A DNA stretch of 64,000 nt from Bolinopsis microptera (Eukaryota; Ctenophora; Tentaculata; Lobata; Bolinopsidae), in assembly GCF_026151205.1 (NCBI RefSeq), contig NC_087080.1:12633837-12697836 (forward strand), in the 5' to 3' direction. Under the pieces are notes generated by a model that was not told the origin of the DNA, ran no database searches, and saw only the letters and a list, made by a program, of their open reading frames with translations. Positions 1 through 12,150 of this stretch are shown here, piece by piece; the stretch's first letter is position 1, and every line of letters begins with the position of its first letter. The position numbers and the translations under genes are program-made.

Positions 1-282
1 GTGCAAATTGTGACAGTAAGTTCGAACACTGCGAATCTGTAAGCAGACCGAGTCTTTGTTAAGAGTTTGACAGTGAATTATTTGTCCTGCTAAACAGATT
101 CTGGCAGTGAGCTGGTTAAAGGGAGGTCACGTGTCAGAAACGCTGGCCAATTACAGACTATTACGTGGCAGTGCGAAGTGTCACACGACATATGCATGTG
201 CCAGTGTAGATGCAGATGGCGGAGCACGTGACTATAACGTGGTCTCTCATGCACATAGTGCTTCAAGTAAATTAGCTCCAGC

Positions 283-1070
283 TTTTTTATACTCCCTGAA
301 ATTGACCGTATTATAGTGCTCTAACTATCTGAAGAGTTTAAAGAAAATTTATCAATACAATTTTCCGTTATTTAAGAATCCGGCAAAAATTCTGGCCAAA
401 TGAAGATATTTTCTTGTGTTTGACCTTGTATCTCCACTCACAGACGAAGAAATTTTTTATACTCCCTGAAATTGACCGTATTATAGTGCTCTAACTATTT
501 GAAGAGTTTAAAGAACATTTATCAATACAATTTTCCGTTATTCAAGAATCCGGCAAAAATTCTGGCCAAATGAAGATATTTTCTTGTGTTTGACCTTGTA
601 TCTCCACTCACAGACGAAGAAATGTTTTTATACTCCCTGAAATTGACCGTATTATAGTGCTCTAAATATTTGAAGAGTTTAAAGAACATTTATCAATACA
701 ATTTTCCGTTATTCAAGAATCCGGCAAAAATTCTGGCCAAATGAAGATATTTTCTTGTGTTTGACCTTGTATCTCCACTCACAGACGAAGAAATGTTTTT
801 ATACTCCCTGAAATTGACCGTATTATAGTGCTCTAACTATTTGAAGAGTTTAAAGAACATTTATCAATACAATTTTCCGTTATTCAAGAATCCGGCAAAA
901 ATTCTGGCCAAATGAAGATATTTTCTTGTGTTTGACCTTGTATCTCCACTCACAGACGAAGAAATTTTTTTATACTCCCTGAAATGGACTGTATTATAAT
1001 GTTCTAACTATTTGAAGAGTTTAAAGAACATTTATCAATACAATTTTCCGTTATTCAAGAATCCGGCAAA
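283..1070 (+). repeat. ~171-bp satellite array, forward, about 4.6 units
   Basis: The marker ACTCCCTGAA occurs at 291, 461, 632, 803 and 974, giving a period of 170-171 bp. Each unit carries TTTCCGTTATTCAAGAATCC and CCACTCACAGACGAAGAAA. The last unit is cut off near 1070 after a diverged segment. Confidence 0.92.
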
Positions 1071-1724
1071 AAAATCAGCGCCAAATAACAAAACTTATCC
1101 TTGTGTTTCAGGTATTACCTAGTGATCGCTATGTCTATATTACTTCACAGTGGTATATGTGGAAGTTGGTATTATCCTGTTAATATTTGCCGAGTTTTGT
1201 GGACAGTTGGCCATGATTTTAAGTGATATTTTGGAAAAGTTTGGGAAATTTGCAGCGCGATTATCCGGCAAAAATCCGGCAATTCTGGTCTCAAGTACTT
1301 CTGTATGGAACGCGCGGTTACAATAAAATTAAGCAAAGAACCTCAGAAGTATCGACTGTGACACAAAGGCGCGAGTATATATATTTCAAACTAACTTATT
1401 TGCGCGCATGCAACACATGCTTTTACAGCTGAAATTTTCTTGGCCATTTCCAAACCAACTTAAGTACCTTACTCGGGAATATTATAGCGGGTTAATTTAT
1501 GACTAGGAAAATTTATGACCGGGAAAAATATGACGGAATTTGCCAAAACCCACCACTTTATCCCAGTCATAATATTCTCAACTTTCATAAAACTAATCTA
1601 GATCAACTTTTGTTAAAAATGACCACCGGAGGGGTTGGCTTTTTATCCCGAATTGTAGGTCTGACGAAAAATCGTCCAATTTAGCAGCAAATTGTACCAA
1701 TACAACGTTCGGTCGACGCCAAAA

Positions 1725-1754
1725 ATCCTGCAAGATTGTGAAATCTTGCAGGAT
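1725..1754. repeat. Perfect 13-bp inverted repeat with 4-nt loop
   Basis: ATCCTGCAAGATT at 1725-1737 is followed by the loop GTGA and its exact reverse complement at 1742-1754. It recurs at 5412-5441 in the second copy. It lies in the single-copy centre of the unit; a role as a cruciform or RNA hairpin is only possible. Confidence 0.85.
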
Positions 1755-2624
1755 GAAAGTTATTGTGATGTTTCGCTCCCTGGCCCTGTTTTAAAACTGT
1801 TGAATGAGGGTGTTTCCTCTCTTGAACTGCTGGTGGATGTCAAATTCGTATTCTTACTCTATACTGTAGTCATGAAGTGACTGTACTCGTCTATATTCTA
1901 TTGTATGCCGTTTCGGCCGGATGGTATCACTAATCACACTATTCTTTATTGTTAAACCACTTTTGTAGCATTTTTTGGAAATATGCTAAACTATGACCTA
2001 GTAGTGACTAGTGTCCCTCACTTCAAGCTAAATGAAGTCTCATTTTGTTGTCCGTCGTTACTCTAGCTGTAGCCTGTATTGCAGGAGTACCAGCTATTTA
2101 TACCAGAACATGAACAAATTGCATGCTACCAGTTGCAGTAAGGTGTGCCTTCATCATCTGTCATCATCTGTCATCATCTTGTCATTATCCAACTCTCTTA
2201 TCAGATGCACCAGAGTGTTTGAATGTATAAATATTGCAGCCTCGCGCAAGATAGTCTGATCACAACCCCCTGCATTTTCGCGGAGCTTCTTCTTAAGAAA
2301 AGTGCGTTCAAAATTCCGCTTGATTACTCTTTTGAGCTGCCCAGTGCCCCGCTGCCGCCATTACAATTATTATAACCTGAAGGAATAGTTTTTAAATTAT
2401 TGAGCTAGAGTTTAAATTACTTTTCATATTTTACTGTTTTTATTAGTTTTTCGCTAAAGTACGAAATGTATGTTTTTACCGAAACTCAAAATTGAATAGG
2501 ACAGTGTAAAGTCTAACGTCAGTGTTACCTTATTCTTCAACCAATTTTTCGTACTAATAAAATATTGTGAACACTGACAGAAAGGGTCTACCCAACATTT
2601 TTATGGAACGAGGGCTACTTGAGA

Positions 2625-3156
2625 GCGTTTTGCCGGATTTTTGCCGGATTCTTGAATAACGGAAAATTGTATTGATAAATGTTCTTTAAACTCTTCAAAT
2701 AGTTAGAGCACTATAGTACGGTCAATTTCAGGGAGTATAAACAAATTTCTTCGTCTGTGAGTGGAGATACAAGGTCAAACACAAGAAAATATCTTCATTT
2801 GGCCAGAATTTTTGCCGGATTCTTGAATAACGGAAAATTGTATTGATAAATGTTCTTTAAACTCTCCAAATAGTTAGAGCACTATAATACGGTCAATTTC
2901 AGGGAGTATAAAAAAATTTCTTCGTCTGTGAGTGGAGATACAAGGTCAAACACAAGAAAATATCTTCATATTGCCAGAATTTTTGCCGGATTCTTGAATA
3001 ACGGAAAATTGTATTGATAAATTTTCTTTAAACTCTTCAAATAGTTAGAGCACTATAATACGGTCAATTTCAGGGAGTATAAAAACATTTCTTCGTCTGT
3101 GAGTGGAGATACAAGGTCAAACACAAGAAAATATCTTCATTTGGCCAGAATTTTTT
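2625..3156 (-). repeat. Same ~171-bp satellite in inverted orientation, about 3 units
   Basis: The reverse complement of the unit is seen three times, with GGGAGTATA at about 2731, 2902 and 3073 (171-bp spacing). Together with the forward array at 283-1070 it gives the unit long inverted, internally repetitive arms, the architecture of foldback elements. Confidence 0.9.
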
Positions 3157-3969
3157 AGACTTAAAAATTTAAATTAATTTAAAACTAAGTTTTCAAACCA
3201 CAAATTTTATTGCTGAAGCAGGAACCTACTGTGTAAATTTAATAAGTCTAACATGGTAATAGAGAGATGATATAAAGTAGGACTTTCTGAACCGATCGTA
3301 GCTCGGTCGTGGGGATGAACATACTATGCAACATAATCTTCCAGGGTCTAATCAAGATGGAAGTTTGGGATCATCTAATAACTCAGCAGGATCCATCCGC
3401 AGAGGACTTGGTATCGTACACCCCACTATACTGTCGAAGTCGGAAAAACCGGAACCCACGTAGAGTGTAGACCTACAATGATAATTTTCTGTGATCAGTA
3501 ACTTCACAGATTACTATTTGGATTAAACTAGATTTAAAAGAAGTTAGACGATTGCACATTTAACCAATTGGCAAAATAAACGTTTTACAACTTCACATCA
3601 ACATGAACATGAAAATGTTTCCAAGATTCAAAAAACATTGAATTCACTTTGAATAAAGACAAAAACCGTTCGGACTTACTTACTTCGGTGCAAATTGTGA
3701 CAGTAAGTTCGAACACTGCGAATCTGTAAGCAGACCGAGTCTTTGTTAAGAGTTTGACAGTGAATTATTTGTCCTGCTAAACAGATTCTGGCAGTGAGCT
3801 GGTTAAAGGGAGGTCACGTGTCAGAAACGCTGGCCAATTACAGACTATTACGTGGCAGTGCGAAGTGTCACACGACATATGCATGTGCCAGTGTAGATGC
3901 AGATGGAGGAGCACGTGACTATAACGTGGTCTCTCATGCACATAGTGCTTCAAGTAAATTAGCTCCAGC

Positions 3970-4757
3970 TTTTTTATACTCCCTGAAATTGACCGTATTA
4001 TAGTGCTCTAACTATCTGAAGAGTTTAAAGAAAATTTATCAATACAATTTTCCGTTATTTAAGAATCCGGCAAAAATTCTGGCCAAATGAAGATATTTTC
4101 TTGTGTTTGACCTTGTATCTCCACTCACAGACGAAGAAATTTTTTATACTCCCTGAAATTGACCGTATTATAGTGCTCTAACTATTTGAAGAGTTTAAAG
4201 AACATTTATCAATACAATTTTCCGTTATTCAAGAATCCGGCAAAAATTCTGGCCAAATGAAGATATTTTCTTGTGTTTGACCTTGTATCTCCACTCACAG
4301 ACGAAGAAATGTTTTTATACTCCCTGAAATTGACCGTATTATAGTGCTCTAACTATTTGAAGAGTTTAAAGAACATTTATCAATACAATTTTCCGTTATT
4401 CAAGAATCCGGCAAAAATTCTGGCCAAATGAAGATATTTTCTTGTGTTTGACCTTGTATCTCCACTCACAGACGAAGAAATGTTTTTATACTCCCTGAAA
4501 TTGACCGTATTATAGTGCTCTAACTATTTGAAGAGTTTAAAGAACATTTATCAATACAATTTTCCGTTATTCAAGAATCCGGCAAAAATTCTGGCCAAAT
4601 GAAGATATTTTCTTGTGTTTGACCTTGTATCTCCACTCACAGACGAAGAAATTTTTTTATACTCCCTGAAATGGACTGTATTATAATGTTCTAACTATTT
4701 GAAGAGTTTAAAGAACATTTATCAATACAATTTTCCGTTATTCAAGAATCCGGCAAA
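3970..4757 (+). repeat. ~171-bp satellite array, forward (second copy)
   Basis: This is the counterpart of 283-1070 at offset +3,687, with the same number of units and the same diverged final unit. Confidence 0.9.
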
Positions 4758-5411
4758 AAAATCAGCGCCAAATAACAAAACTTATCCTTGTGTTTCAGGT
4801 ATTACCTAGTGATCGCTATGTCTATATTACTTCACAGTGGTATATGTGGAAGTTGGTATTATCCTGTTAATATTTGCCGAGTTTTGTGGACAGTTGGCCA
4901 TGATTTTAAGTGATATTTTGGAAAAGTTTGGGAAATTTGCAGCGCGATTATCCGGCAAAAATCCGGCAATTCTGGTCTCAAGTACTTCTGTATGGAACGC
5001 GCGGTTACAATAAAATTAAGCAAAGAACCTCAGAAGTATCGACTGTGACACAAAGGCGCGAGTATATATATTTCAAACTAACTTATTTGCGCGCATGCAA
5101 CACATGCTTTTACAGCTGAAATTTTCTTGGCCATTTCCAAACCAACTTAAGTACCTTACTCGGGAATATTATAGCGGGTTAATTTATGACTAGGAAAATT
5201 TATGACCGGGAAAAATATGACGGAATTTGCCAAAACCCACCACTTTATCCCAGTCATAATATTCTCAACTTTCATAAAACTAATCTAGATCAACTTTTGT
5301 TAAAAATGACCACCGGAGGGGTTGGCTTTTTATCCCGAATTGTAGGTCTGACGAAAAATCGTCCAATTTAGCAGCAAATTGTACCAATACAACGTTCGGT
5401 CGACGCCAAAA

Positions 5412-5441
5412 ATCCTGCAAGATTGTGAAATCTTGCAGGAT
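5412..5441. repeat. Perfect 13-bp inverted repeat (second copy)
   Basis: Same hairpin as 1725-1754, in the second copy of the 3.7-kb unit. Confidence 0.85.
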
Positions 5442-6222
5442 GAAAGTTATTGTGATGTTTCGCTCCCTGGCCCTGTTTTAAAACTGTTAAATGAGGGTGT
5501 TTCCTCTCTTGAACTGCTGGTGGATGTCAAATTCGTATTCTTACTCTATACTGTAGTCATGAAGTGACTGTACTCGTCTATATTCTATTGTATGCCGTTT
5601 CGGCCGGATGGTATCACTAATCACACTATTCTTTATTGTTAAACCACTTTTGTAGCATTTTTTGGAAATATGCTAAACTATGACCTAGTAGTGACTAGTG
5701 TCCCTCACTTCAAGCTAAATGAAGTCTCATTTTGTTGTCCGTCGTTACTCTAGCTGTAGCCTGTATTGCAGGAGTACCAGCTATTTATACCAGAACATGA
5801 ACAAATTGCATGCTACCAGTTGCAGTAAGGTGTGCCTTCATCATCTGTCATCATCTGTCATCATCTTGTCATTATCCAACTCTCTTATCAGATGCACCAG
5901 AGTGTTTGAATGTATAAATATTGCAGCCTCGCGCAAGATAGTCTGATCACAACCCCCTGCATTTTCGCGGAGCTTCTTCTTAAGAAAAGTGCGTTCAAAA
6001 TTCCGCTTGATTACTCTTTTGAGCTGCCCAGTGCCCCGCTGCCGCCATTACAATTATTATAACCTGAAGGAATAGTTTTTAAATTATTGAGCTAGAGTTT
6101 AAATTACTTTTCATATTTTACTGTTTTTATTAGTTTTTCGCTAAAGTACGAAATGTATGTTTTTACCGAAACTCAAAATTGAATAGGACAGTGTAAAGTC
6201 TAACGTCAGTGTTACCTTATTC

Positions 6223-6716
6223 AAAACAAAACTTGAAGACTTTCGAAAGCTTGCGCTGTTGATGACCATCTTTTGTCAAAAGCAAAAGCTCGAAGTGCAG
6301 CCTGGGCTAATTAGTATTACGTGTTCGGTGTTACTAATGTGTGTGCACATTCTTTGTTATCACAAAATATCCATATTCAAGTCTGAGTTATTATTCGGAA
6401 TGCCGATTGAAAAATTGCATTTGTAATATAATTAAATGAAATTATAAATTCAGTAGAGTAAGATGTCTCTTATTTCAATTAGATATTAATTTTGTAACAT
6501 AATGTTAGCGATGAATCCAAGAAATGCGATGAAGAAACGAATGTTTGTTCAAATGACATCACTAGCACTTTGATTTTAGACTTTCTAGACATCCCTGGAT
6601 CAACCCCTCCCTGGTCCCTATATTTGCTTTCGAGGAGAGATTTTTCTTCCTGAAGTATATGATGCCGAATATTTTCATCGACATTCAACAGTTTAAAAAA
6701 TCATCTGTATTTTCAG
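6223..6716. other. Sequence between the large repeat and the first NDP-kinase exon
   Basis: No exon, RNA gene or transposon end recognised. It ends in a good 3' splice site (TGTATTTTCAG before 6717), so it is probably intron of the NDP-kinase-domain gene. Confidence 0.5.
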
Positions 6717-7281
6717 TGGGGAGTCAACATTTTTGGTCCTCTCTGCAAACAACGCTGTCGAAAAATGGCGGGAAATTATTGGTCCAGCAGATCCGAGTGA
6801 GGCAAAAGCGACTAAACCGCAGTCTCTTCGGTCAAAACTAGGTGGGTGAAACGAGGCTACTGATACAATTTTTAAATAATAATAAAAGTTTCGGCAATCA
6901 ATAGTTTTTTCGGTACATGCAGACTTGGAATTAACGTTAAGTCAATCTCGCTGCATTGGTTTATACATATCGTACTTTGCCCAAAATGCCCATCATAACG
7001 ATATCCCAACCACACAGCCCTGAATCTGTTATCTAAACAGCTAAACAGCATCATTAATCATTATCTACTAGCTTATTAATATTGCTCAGTAGTATCACGA
7101 ATCCCCGAGCGTTCATTAATTTAAATCCTGCTCAGGTAAGGACATCTTGAAGAACGGACTACACGGCAGTTCCTCGGCTGAACATGCCCTTAAGAGTATA
7201 GAGCAGATATTTGGAGCCAGCATGACGATACGTAGCAGTAAGAGCAAATCTTTCACGAGCCAAGGTCTGGATACTTCTGAG
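6717..7281 (+). CDS. NDP kinase domain, C-terminal half (two exons)
   Basis: Exon 6717-6841 enters in phase 2 and leaves in phase 1; exon 7136-7281 leaves in phase 0. The order of motifs (FLVLSANNAVEKW, GPADPSEAK, SLRSKLG, NGLHGSSS, EQIFG) is that of the NDK fold from the GETNP-type loop to the last helix. The KPDA-type N-terminal motif of the fold is not in the window, so at least one upstream exon must lie beyond base 1 or be separated by the tandem repeat. Confidence 0.85.
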
Positions 7282-10200
7282 GTATGTTTGTTTGCAAGTA
7301 TGTTGTATGTGTGCTTGTTTTTCGACTGAGGAATGCTCATATTACATATTACAGATATTAGAGATAACAGATGTTTTCCCTTACTGCGAACTGCGAAGCT
7401 TAATCTGAACTATCAGTATAAATTTAAGGGGGCAGGGAGTCTTCGTGAAAATTTTCTTGAAATCGACTTTAGTATGAAAATTTTTGAACCACTTAACTTA
7501 CCTTACAAGACATTTTTATAACGTACGAAATGCGACGGTTTTCCCGAAATTTCGCCATATTTTCGGACCGCCAAAATTTCGGTCGTCGTAATAGAATCCG
7601 TCGCATTATTTTTAGCTTATTCCAATAATTGTGGCTTCATCGATTCATTTTGTTCTTGAAAAGTTAGTGATATGATGGTGGGACAAATAAACACAATATT
7701 CCATGATGAATTTAATGTCAAGTTATACGTTTTAAATTTACAATAAATTACATTTATGTGCTAACATAAACGTCTTATAGACTAAGTCAAGATAAACAAT
7801 TTAATACCAAACTCAATAAGTGAAACTGAAAGATTCGAGCCGGACCCCCTAGAGGAAGATGAAGAAATCGATTTATAAGTTTCATTTTGTTTCAACATGA
7901 TTTTACCGATTTTTAGAAAATTTTGAATTTCCTTTGTGTCAGAAAACAAAATGATGAAAAATACCCTTATTTTCTGTGACGTCCGAAATGTGACGGTTTT
8001 TGTTCAATTTCGCCATATTTTCGGACCGCCAAAATTTCGGTCGTCGCACATTGGTCCGCCACAAAAATGTCTTGTAAGGTATTTTCTTTACGTTTGATAA
8101 AGGGAAGAGAACACTTTTGGGTCTTGTTAATTTGTATCTTGTTAAGGGCATAGCAGAGATAGGAAGCGTGCAAGGAGCGACCGATAAGACTGAGAATGAT
8201 GTGTGTAGTGATCTCCCAACTGACAGTCCTAAAGATAACAATAAATCGTCATCTCAACGCACTCTGGAAGGTGAGGTTCTGGAGTCATTTGAACGTCATA
8301 TTTGTAAATAAGACGTTCAATACTTTAAATAATATTCACAATCACGATACTTCAATGTAATGGTCATGGTCAGTCAGTAGCTGGTTTATTATTAACATAT
8401 CATCTGTATCTTGTTCAGCCTGGGTTAAATCGGGTGTAACGAGCATGATTTATTTCTGTAATGTTTTATCACTTTCTGTAATGTTTTACACTTCATTTTA
8501 CTTAGATGGCCAGGACTTGCCAGAATTACCTCACGACTCAGAAAATCATACTCCACGGGTAACTCCTGAGCTCACAGTTACTCCTGAGCTTACAGTAAAT
8601 GAAACAGACGGCATCGTCAAGCGATCTCAATCACAGGCTCAATGGCATCTGTCAAAATCACCAACCAGGTCGGGAATGTCCGTCATGGGGGCACAATCAC
8701 AAATGGCGCTGACACGAACACAAATGTCAGTCACATTAGCACAATCACATTTAGATCTTGCACAATCAAGAATTGAGGCCGCAGAAACAAAAATTGAAGA
8801 AACACGTGCTCAATCGGCATCCGGGACACCAACTACGGAATCTATACAAAAGATAGCAGCAGCACGTTCGCAAATAAATCAAGCACAATCAGATATTGAT
8901 CAGTCTAAATCACTTATAGAAAAAGTACAATCCCAAATGTTAGAGAAGGAGTCTAAAATTGAGGTAGCACAATCATTAAATCAAGCACAACCAGATATTG
9001 ATCAGTCTAAATCACTTATCGGAAAAGTACAATCCCAAATGTTAGAGAAAGCACAGTCTAAACTTGAGGTAGCACAATCATTAATTGAGCAAGCTTTATC
9101 AAATATAGAAGAAAATGGTTCCCAAATTGAGCAAGCCCAATCACCAAATGAAGAATCACAGCTACCAAATGAAGAATCACAATCACCAAATGAAGAATCA
9201 CAACCAAAAAATGAAGAATCACAACCACAAAATGAAGAATCACAACCACCCAGTGAAGAATCACAAAATGAAGAATCACAACCACGTAATGAAGAATCAC
9301 GACCACCCAATGAAGAATCTCAAAATGAAGAATCACAACCACCAAATGAAGAATCACAAAATGACACCACAGATGCAGAGAAGTCAGATTCGAATGATAA
9401 TGAAGCTAAAGGAGAGACGGAGCAAAAAGAGGTCGATAGCCCAGAAAAACAGGTTACAATACTGAAACTTCGAGAAATCTTCTTTTGAATGTGCCGTGTT
9501 TTACTTTTCAAAACTTTGTGCTCTTTCGTAGATTGAAAAGCAGCGTACTAAATATTTATTGAAGGCACAGATAATTTTGAATTTAAATTTTCGCCATGTG
9601 TCAGGCAGAACCTAGTTCGGGAGAACAAGCTGGAGAAGAAGAAAAGCAAGAAGAAGAGACAGCGGTAAAGGAAGAACAAGGTGAGGAAGTTAAACCGCCT
9701 GCAGTAGAAAGTGAGCAAGTCCATAACGCCGACGGAGAAGTTGAAACGGTCGATGCACTTCAGCCGTCCATGACTAATGTGAGTTCTACCTATTCTCGTT
9801 GCTTCATTATTCTATTGTTTGTTTGTTTTTGTTTGGGGACCGGTTTTTTATACCCGGCCAATGTTTACAAAATAATATAATACATAACAATATAATTTTA
9901 TTTAATATGCGTGAATATGAAAAGTGAAAATGTTGATTACGTCTATTCATTAAAAACAAAAACAGAAACTTTAAAAATTAAAACTTGTATATCATGATTT
10001 ATTAACATATAGTGACAAATAATTTGATTTGATACGACAGATGATCACACGCACTGTTTTATAAGCTACTTGAGGTTAAAACAAAAAAAGAAAAACTGAG
10101 CCCATGTCTTATCAGCACCTGCTAGCGCTATCTATATGATGCTATTAATATGACAGTGAATGGGCAGTGAAAAAAGTGGCATATGGTTGATAGTGACTAG

Positions 10201-11699
10201 TGTGCTAACCGTCTGGTTTTATTTATTCCTTAGTTTATTCTCGGTAGTTGATTTGTTGTGTGCCTGATCTTGTCGATTTACGGTAGCCCGGGTAAATTAT
10301 GTAACAGAAAAGGTGGCCATTCTTCATCGTTTCCTGAGCTTTGTAGTTCTATCATTACACGCTTCGCTGATTTCTTATATATGCTTATTGAGAAAATGCT
10401 AGATGGGCAAGTTATGCGACTAATGTTGTGCTCGGTAATAGCTAATATAGGACCTTTATACAGAACACTGGCGCGTAGATCTGGTTGAGAGAACGTTGTT
10501 AGCCAGTCGATATTGTCGTCATAAGACGTGCCATACTTTGGTATATCGGGAGGAAATAAGTCTTTTGGAGGAAATAAGTCTTTTAAAGGAAATAAGTCTT
10601 TTCCATTGATGGTAGTCACTGTCACATGTTCGCAGTTAAGACTTACCTTATCGGACATAATTGTCACCTTAGCGTGAATAATTATGTCCGTGAAAATAAT
10701 GTCTGTGGCATTAAGGTCCGTAAGTCCGGTAATTATTTACATTGATTTTAGTGTGTGTGTCCCTGCATATGCGTAGATATGTGTGTAGCCGATTACTACT
10801 ATTAGCTTATTAGTATACTATAATCAGTAATCACTCCTCAGTCACATTCACTCTGTATTAAATGTACATAACAGTAAGTTAAAGTACTTAAGTTAAAACA
10901 CCATGGTCACTATGAATTTGATTTGGTCCGTGAAAAACTTGTCCGTGACAATTATGTCCGATAAGGTAAATTATATTGCCTAATTAATGATGTAATAACG
11001 GGAACGCATTTTTAATCAGTTATTTTCTCCTAACAGATGTCAGAAGGATTATCCCCGATATCGGAGGGACAGGAGGATTACTTTCAGGACTCATTCAACT
11101 CCGACTCATCTGTTTTACGAGGTTTGGATAACATAATTTAGGGGACGTTTTATCTTTATTTAGGGGGTTGTTTTATCTGAGTTTAGGGGGTGTCTTATCT
11201 TAGTTTAGGGAGGAATTCTATTATTGTTTTGCTGCGTTTTTCATACCAAGGGTAAACAAACCATCTCATAAACCATTGTTTAGAAAATCTGAAAAATTAT
11301 CCTGAAATAACCGTCAATTATTTAAAACTTGCCAAAACACATTCAAAACACGCACAAAAATAGTTTGTTACACTTTTTCGATTAAAAAGGTATTTATAAC
11401 AATTATGAATAAAATGTTGACCAATTAATCGTGTTTCAGAAGCTAGAGAAACTTTAGAGAACGAGGTGACGATGACAAACACCCCTGATCACACAGGGGA
11501 CGAACTAGAAGAGCTACCAGCTGATAGTGATAAAGAGGGTTAGTTGAACACAAGGATATGTTTTATCAGGGATCTAGATATTACCTGATAGTGATAGATG
11601 TTTTGTAAATTGTGATGATCAAAACAACTTTCCTTTTTCATAACTTCACAGTCAAATTATTCAGGGACGACGCCGGTGCCTGAAAAGAAAGAAGATTGA
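6717..11699 (+). CDS. NDP-kinase-domain protein with Gln/Ser/Glu-rich tail (NME8/NME9-like), 5' part missing
   Basis: Eight exons with matching phases: 6717-6841, 7136-7281, 8147-8270, 8506-9452, 9605-9778, 11037-11121, 11440-11538, 11665-11699 (stop TGA). The first two exons encode the C-terminal half of a nucleoside diphosphate kinase fold: NNAVEKWREIIGPADP, then PQSLRSKLG, then NGLHGSSSAEHA. The catalytic His sits in NGLHGS; the Arg of SLRSK and the Asn before GLH match nucleotide-binding residues, while the Thr of GETNP is Ala here. Long acidic repetitive tails after NDK domains are typical of thioredoxin-NDK proteins of ciliary outer dynein arms (TXNDC3/IC1, NME8/NME9), so I infer an axonemal role; a thioredoxin domain, if present, lies upstream. 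Exon 3 could also start at 8159. Reading through the last donor would stop at 11541-11543, giving a slightly different C-terminus. Confidence 0.8.
7501..8089 (+). mobile_element. TA-flanked non-autonomous DNA transposon (family A, copy 1), intronic
   Basis: Ends are CCTTACAAGACAT and ATGTCTTGTAAGG, inverted and flanked by TA (7499-7500, 8090-8091), as in Tc1/mariner insertions. A ~40-bp block containing GCCATATTTTCGGACCGCC occurs near both ends in the same direction. No transposase frame. It sits in an intron of the NDK gene, 57 bp before the chosen start of exon 8147-8270. Confidence 0.8.
8506..9452 (+). CDS. Large low-complexity exon: AQS-coil repeats, then NEESQ repeats
   Basis: This 947-nt exon (phase 1 in, phase 0 out) encodes three zones: an acidic entry with VTPELTV twice; a run of imperfect coil-like repeats with periodic AQS/VQSQ and Ile/Leu positions, including a duplicated SQMLEK block; and a tandem of NEESQ with Pro/Gln/Lys/Arg spacers (about 9150-9360). 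No stop interrupts it. The donor (CAG before GTTACA) is weak but its phase fits the next exon at 9605. The antisense Ser/Cys-rich frame over 9002-9310 is a mirror of this repeat. Confidence 0.8.
10646..10966. mobile_element. 321-bp MITE with 22-bp perfect TIRs and TA flanks, intronic
   Basis: The termini begin CCTTATCGGACATAATTG and are exact inverted copies for 22 bp; TA dinucleotides flank at 10644-10645 and 10967-10968. Internal sequence repeats GTCCGTGA-like words. The first four bases and TA target resemble the 7501-8089 family. No coding capacity. Confidence 0.85.
11137..11213 (+). repeat. 22-23-bp tandem repeat with TTTAGGGG core
   Basis: TTTAGGG starts at 11137, 11159, 11182 and 11204, separated by GTTTTATCTTAG-like sequence. 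It lies in the intron between exons 11037-11121 and 11440-11538. It resembles telomeric DNA only superficially. Confidence 0.75.
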
Positions 11700-12150
11700 A
11701 ACAATTAGCTAATTAGAGAGCGAAGGATAATGAAACTGGTCTTCTGTTCGCTGGACGATGAACGTTGAAGATGTTTTAGACTTTCATTTTGATTTGATCA
11801 GAGTATTTATACGAACCCGCAACAACTGCTCCAAAGAAACCTGAATGGGACTGACAGCATTGGTGTTATTGTTATCATTTTCGTGTATTATATGTGTGAA
11901 TATTGTGTATGGAATTATCTTGTTTGACTTTATATAAATGTTCCTGTGAGTGGAGTACAGACTACAAAGTACAAGTGGAGTACAGACCTGTACCAGAGAT
12001 ACGATGTCTTATGTCTTATTTAAAGCTTTTGTTGTAAAGGCATTTATTGTTATTGTGAACTGCGCTCATTATCAATTCTATCTATGACAATTAATATTAT
12101 TAAGAGGTAGATAATTGAATGATGAATATGACGACCTCTATATTTGAATA
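11700..12150. other. 3' flank of the NDK gene
   Basis: Expected to hold the 3' UTR. I see no AATAAA; nothing else recognised apart from a short ACAAGTGGAGTACAGAC-type duplication near 11956-11990. Confidence 0.4.

Larger units (their letters stand above)
1..3687. repeat. Complete 3,687-bp unit of a large tandem repeat
   Basis: The sequence from position 1 recurs from 3688 at a constant offset of 3,687 bp with no indels seen, so 1-3687 is one period. Only a few substitutions were noted between copies (for example at 217, 665 and 1809). Inside, ~171-bp satellite units run forward on the left and inverted on the right, flanking about 1.5 kb of single-copy sequence. I find no credible coding region; the longest open frames are 60-75 codons and recur only because the DNA recurs. 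It could be a foldback-type element in tandem, a macrosatellite, or partly an assembly artefact. Anything upstream of base 1 is unseen. Confidence 0.9.
3688..6222. repeat. Second, 3'-truncated copy of the 3,687-bp unit
   Basis: Matches 1-2535 base for base apart from about three substitutions. Identity stops abruptly after the shared GTGTTACCTTATTC (2535 matches 6222), so the inverted satellite block of the first copy is absent here. The near identity points to a very recent duplication or to an assembly of one repeat twice. The downstream edge lies about 500 bp before the first recognisable exon of the NDP-kinase-domain gene. Confidence 0.9.

Noticed and set aside
283-1070. CRISPR-like regular repeats
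   Set aside because: Units are 171 bp, tandem without unique spacers, in eukaryotic DNA.
107-2259. Five frames of 61-75 codons in the large repeat, each duplicated at +3,687
   Set aside because: Duplication copies any chance frame; no family resemblance, start context or splice support.
1-6222. LTR retrotransposon with 2.5-kb terminal repeats
   Set aside because: No tRNA primer site, polypurine tract, gag-pol remnant or target duplication seen, and the internal inverted satellite arms do not fit.
9002-9465. Other frames over the NEESQ repeat (102, 99 and 116 codons)
   Set aside because: Shadows of a short-period coding repeat in other frames.
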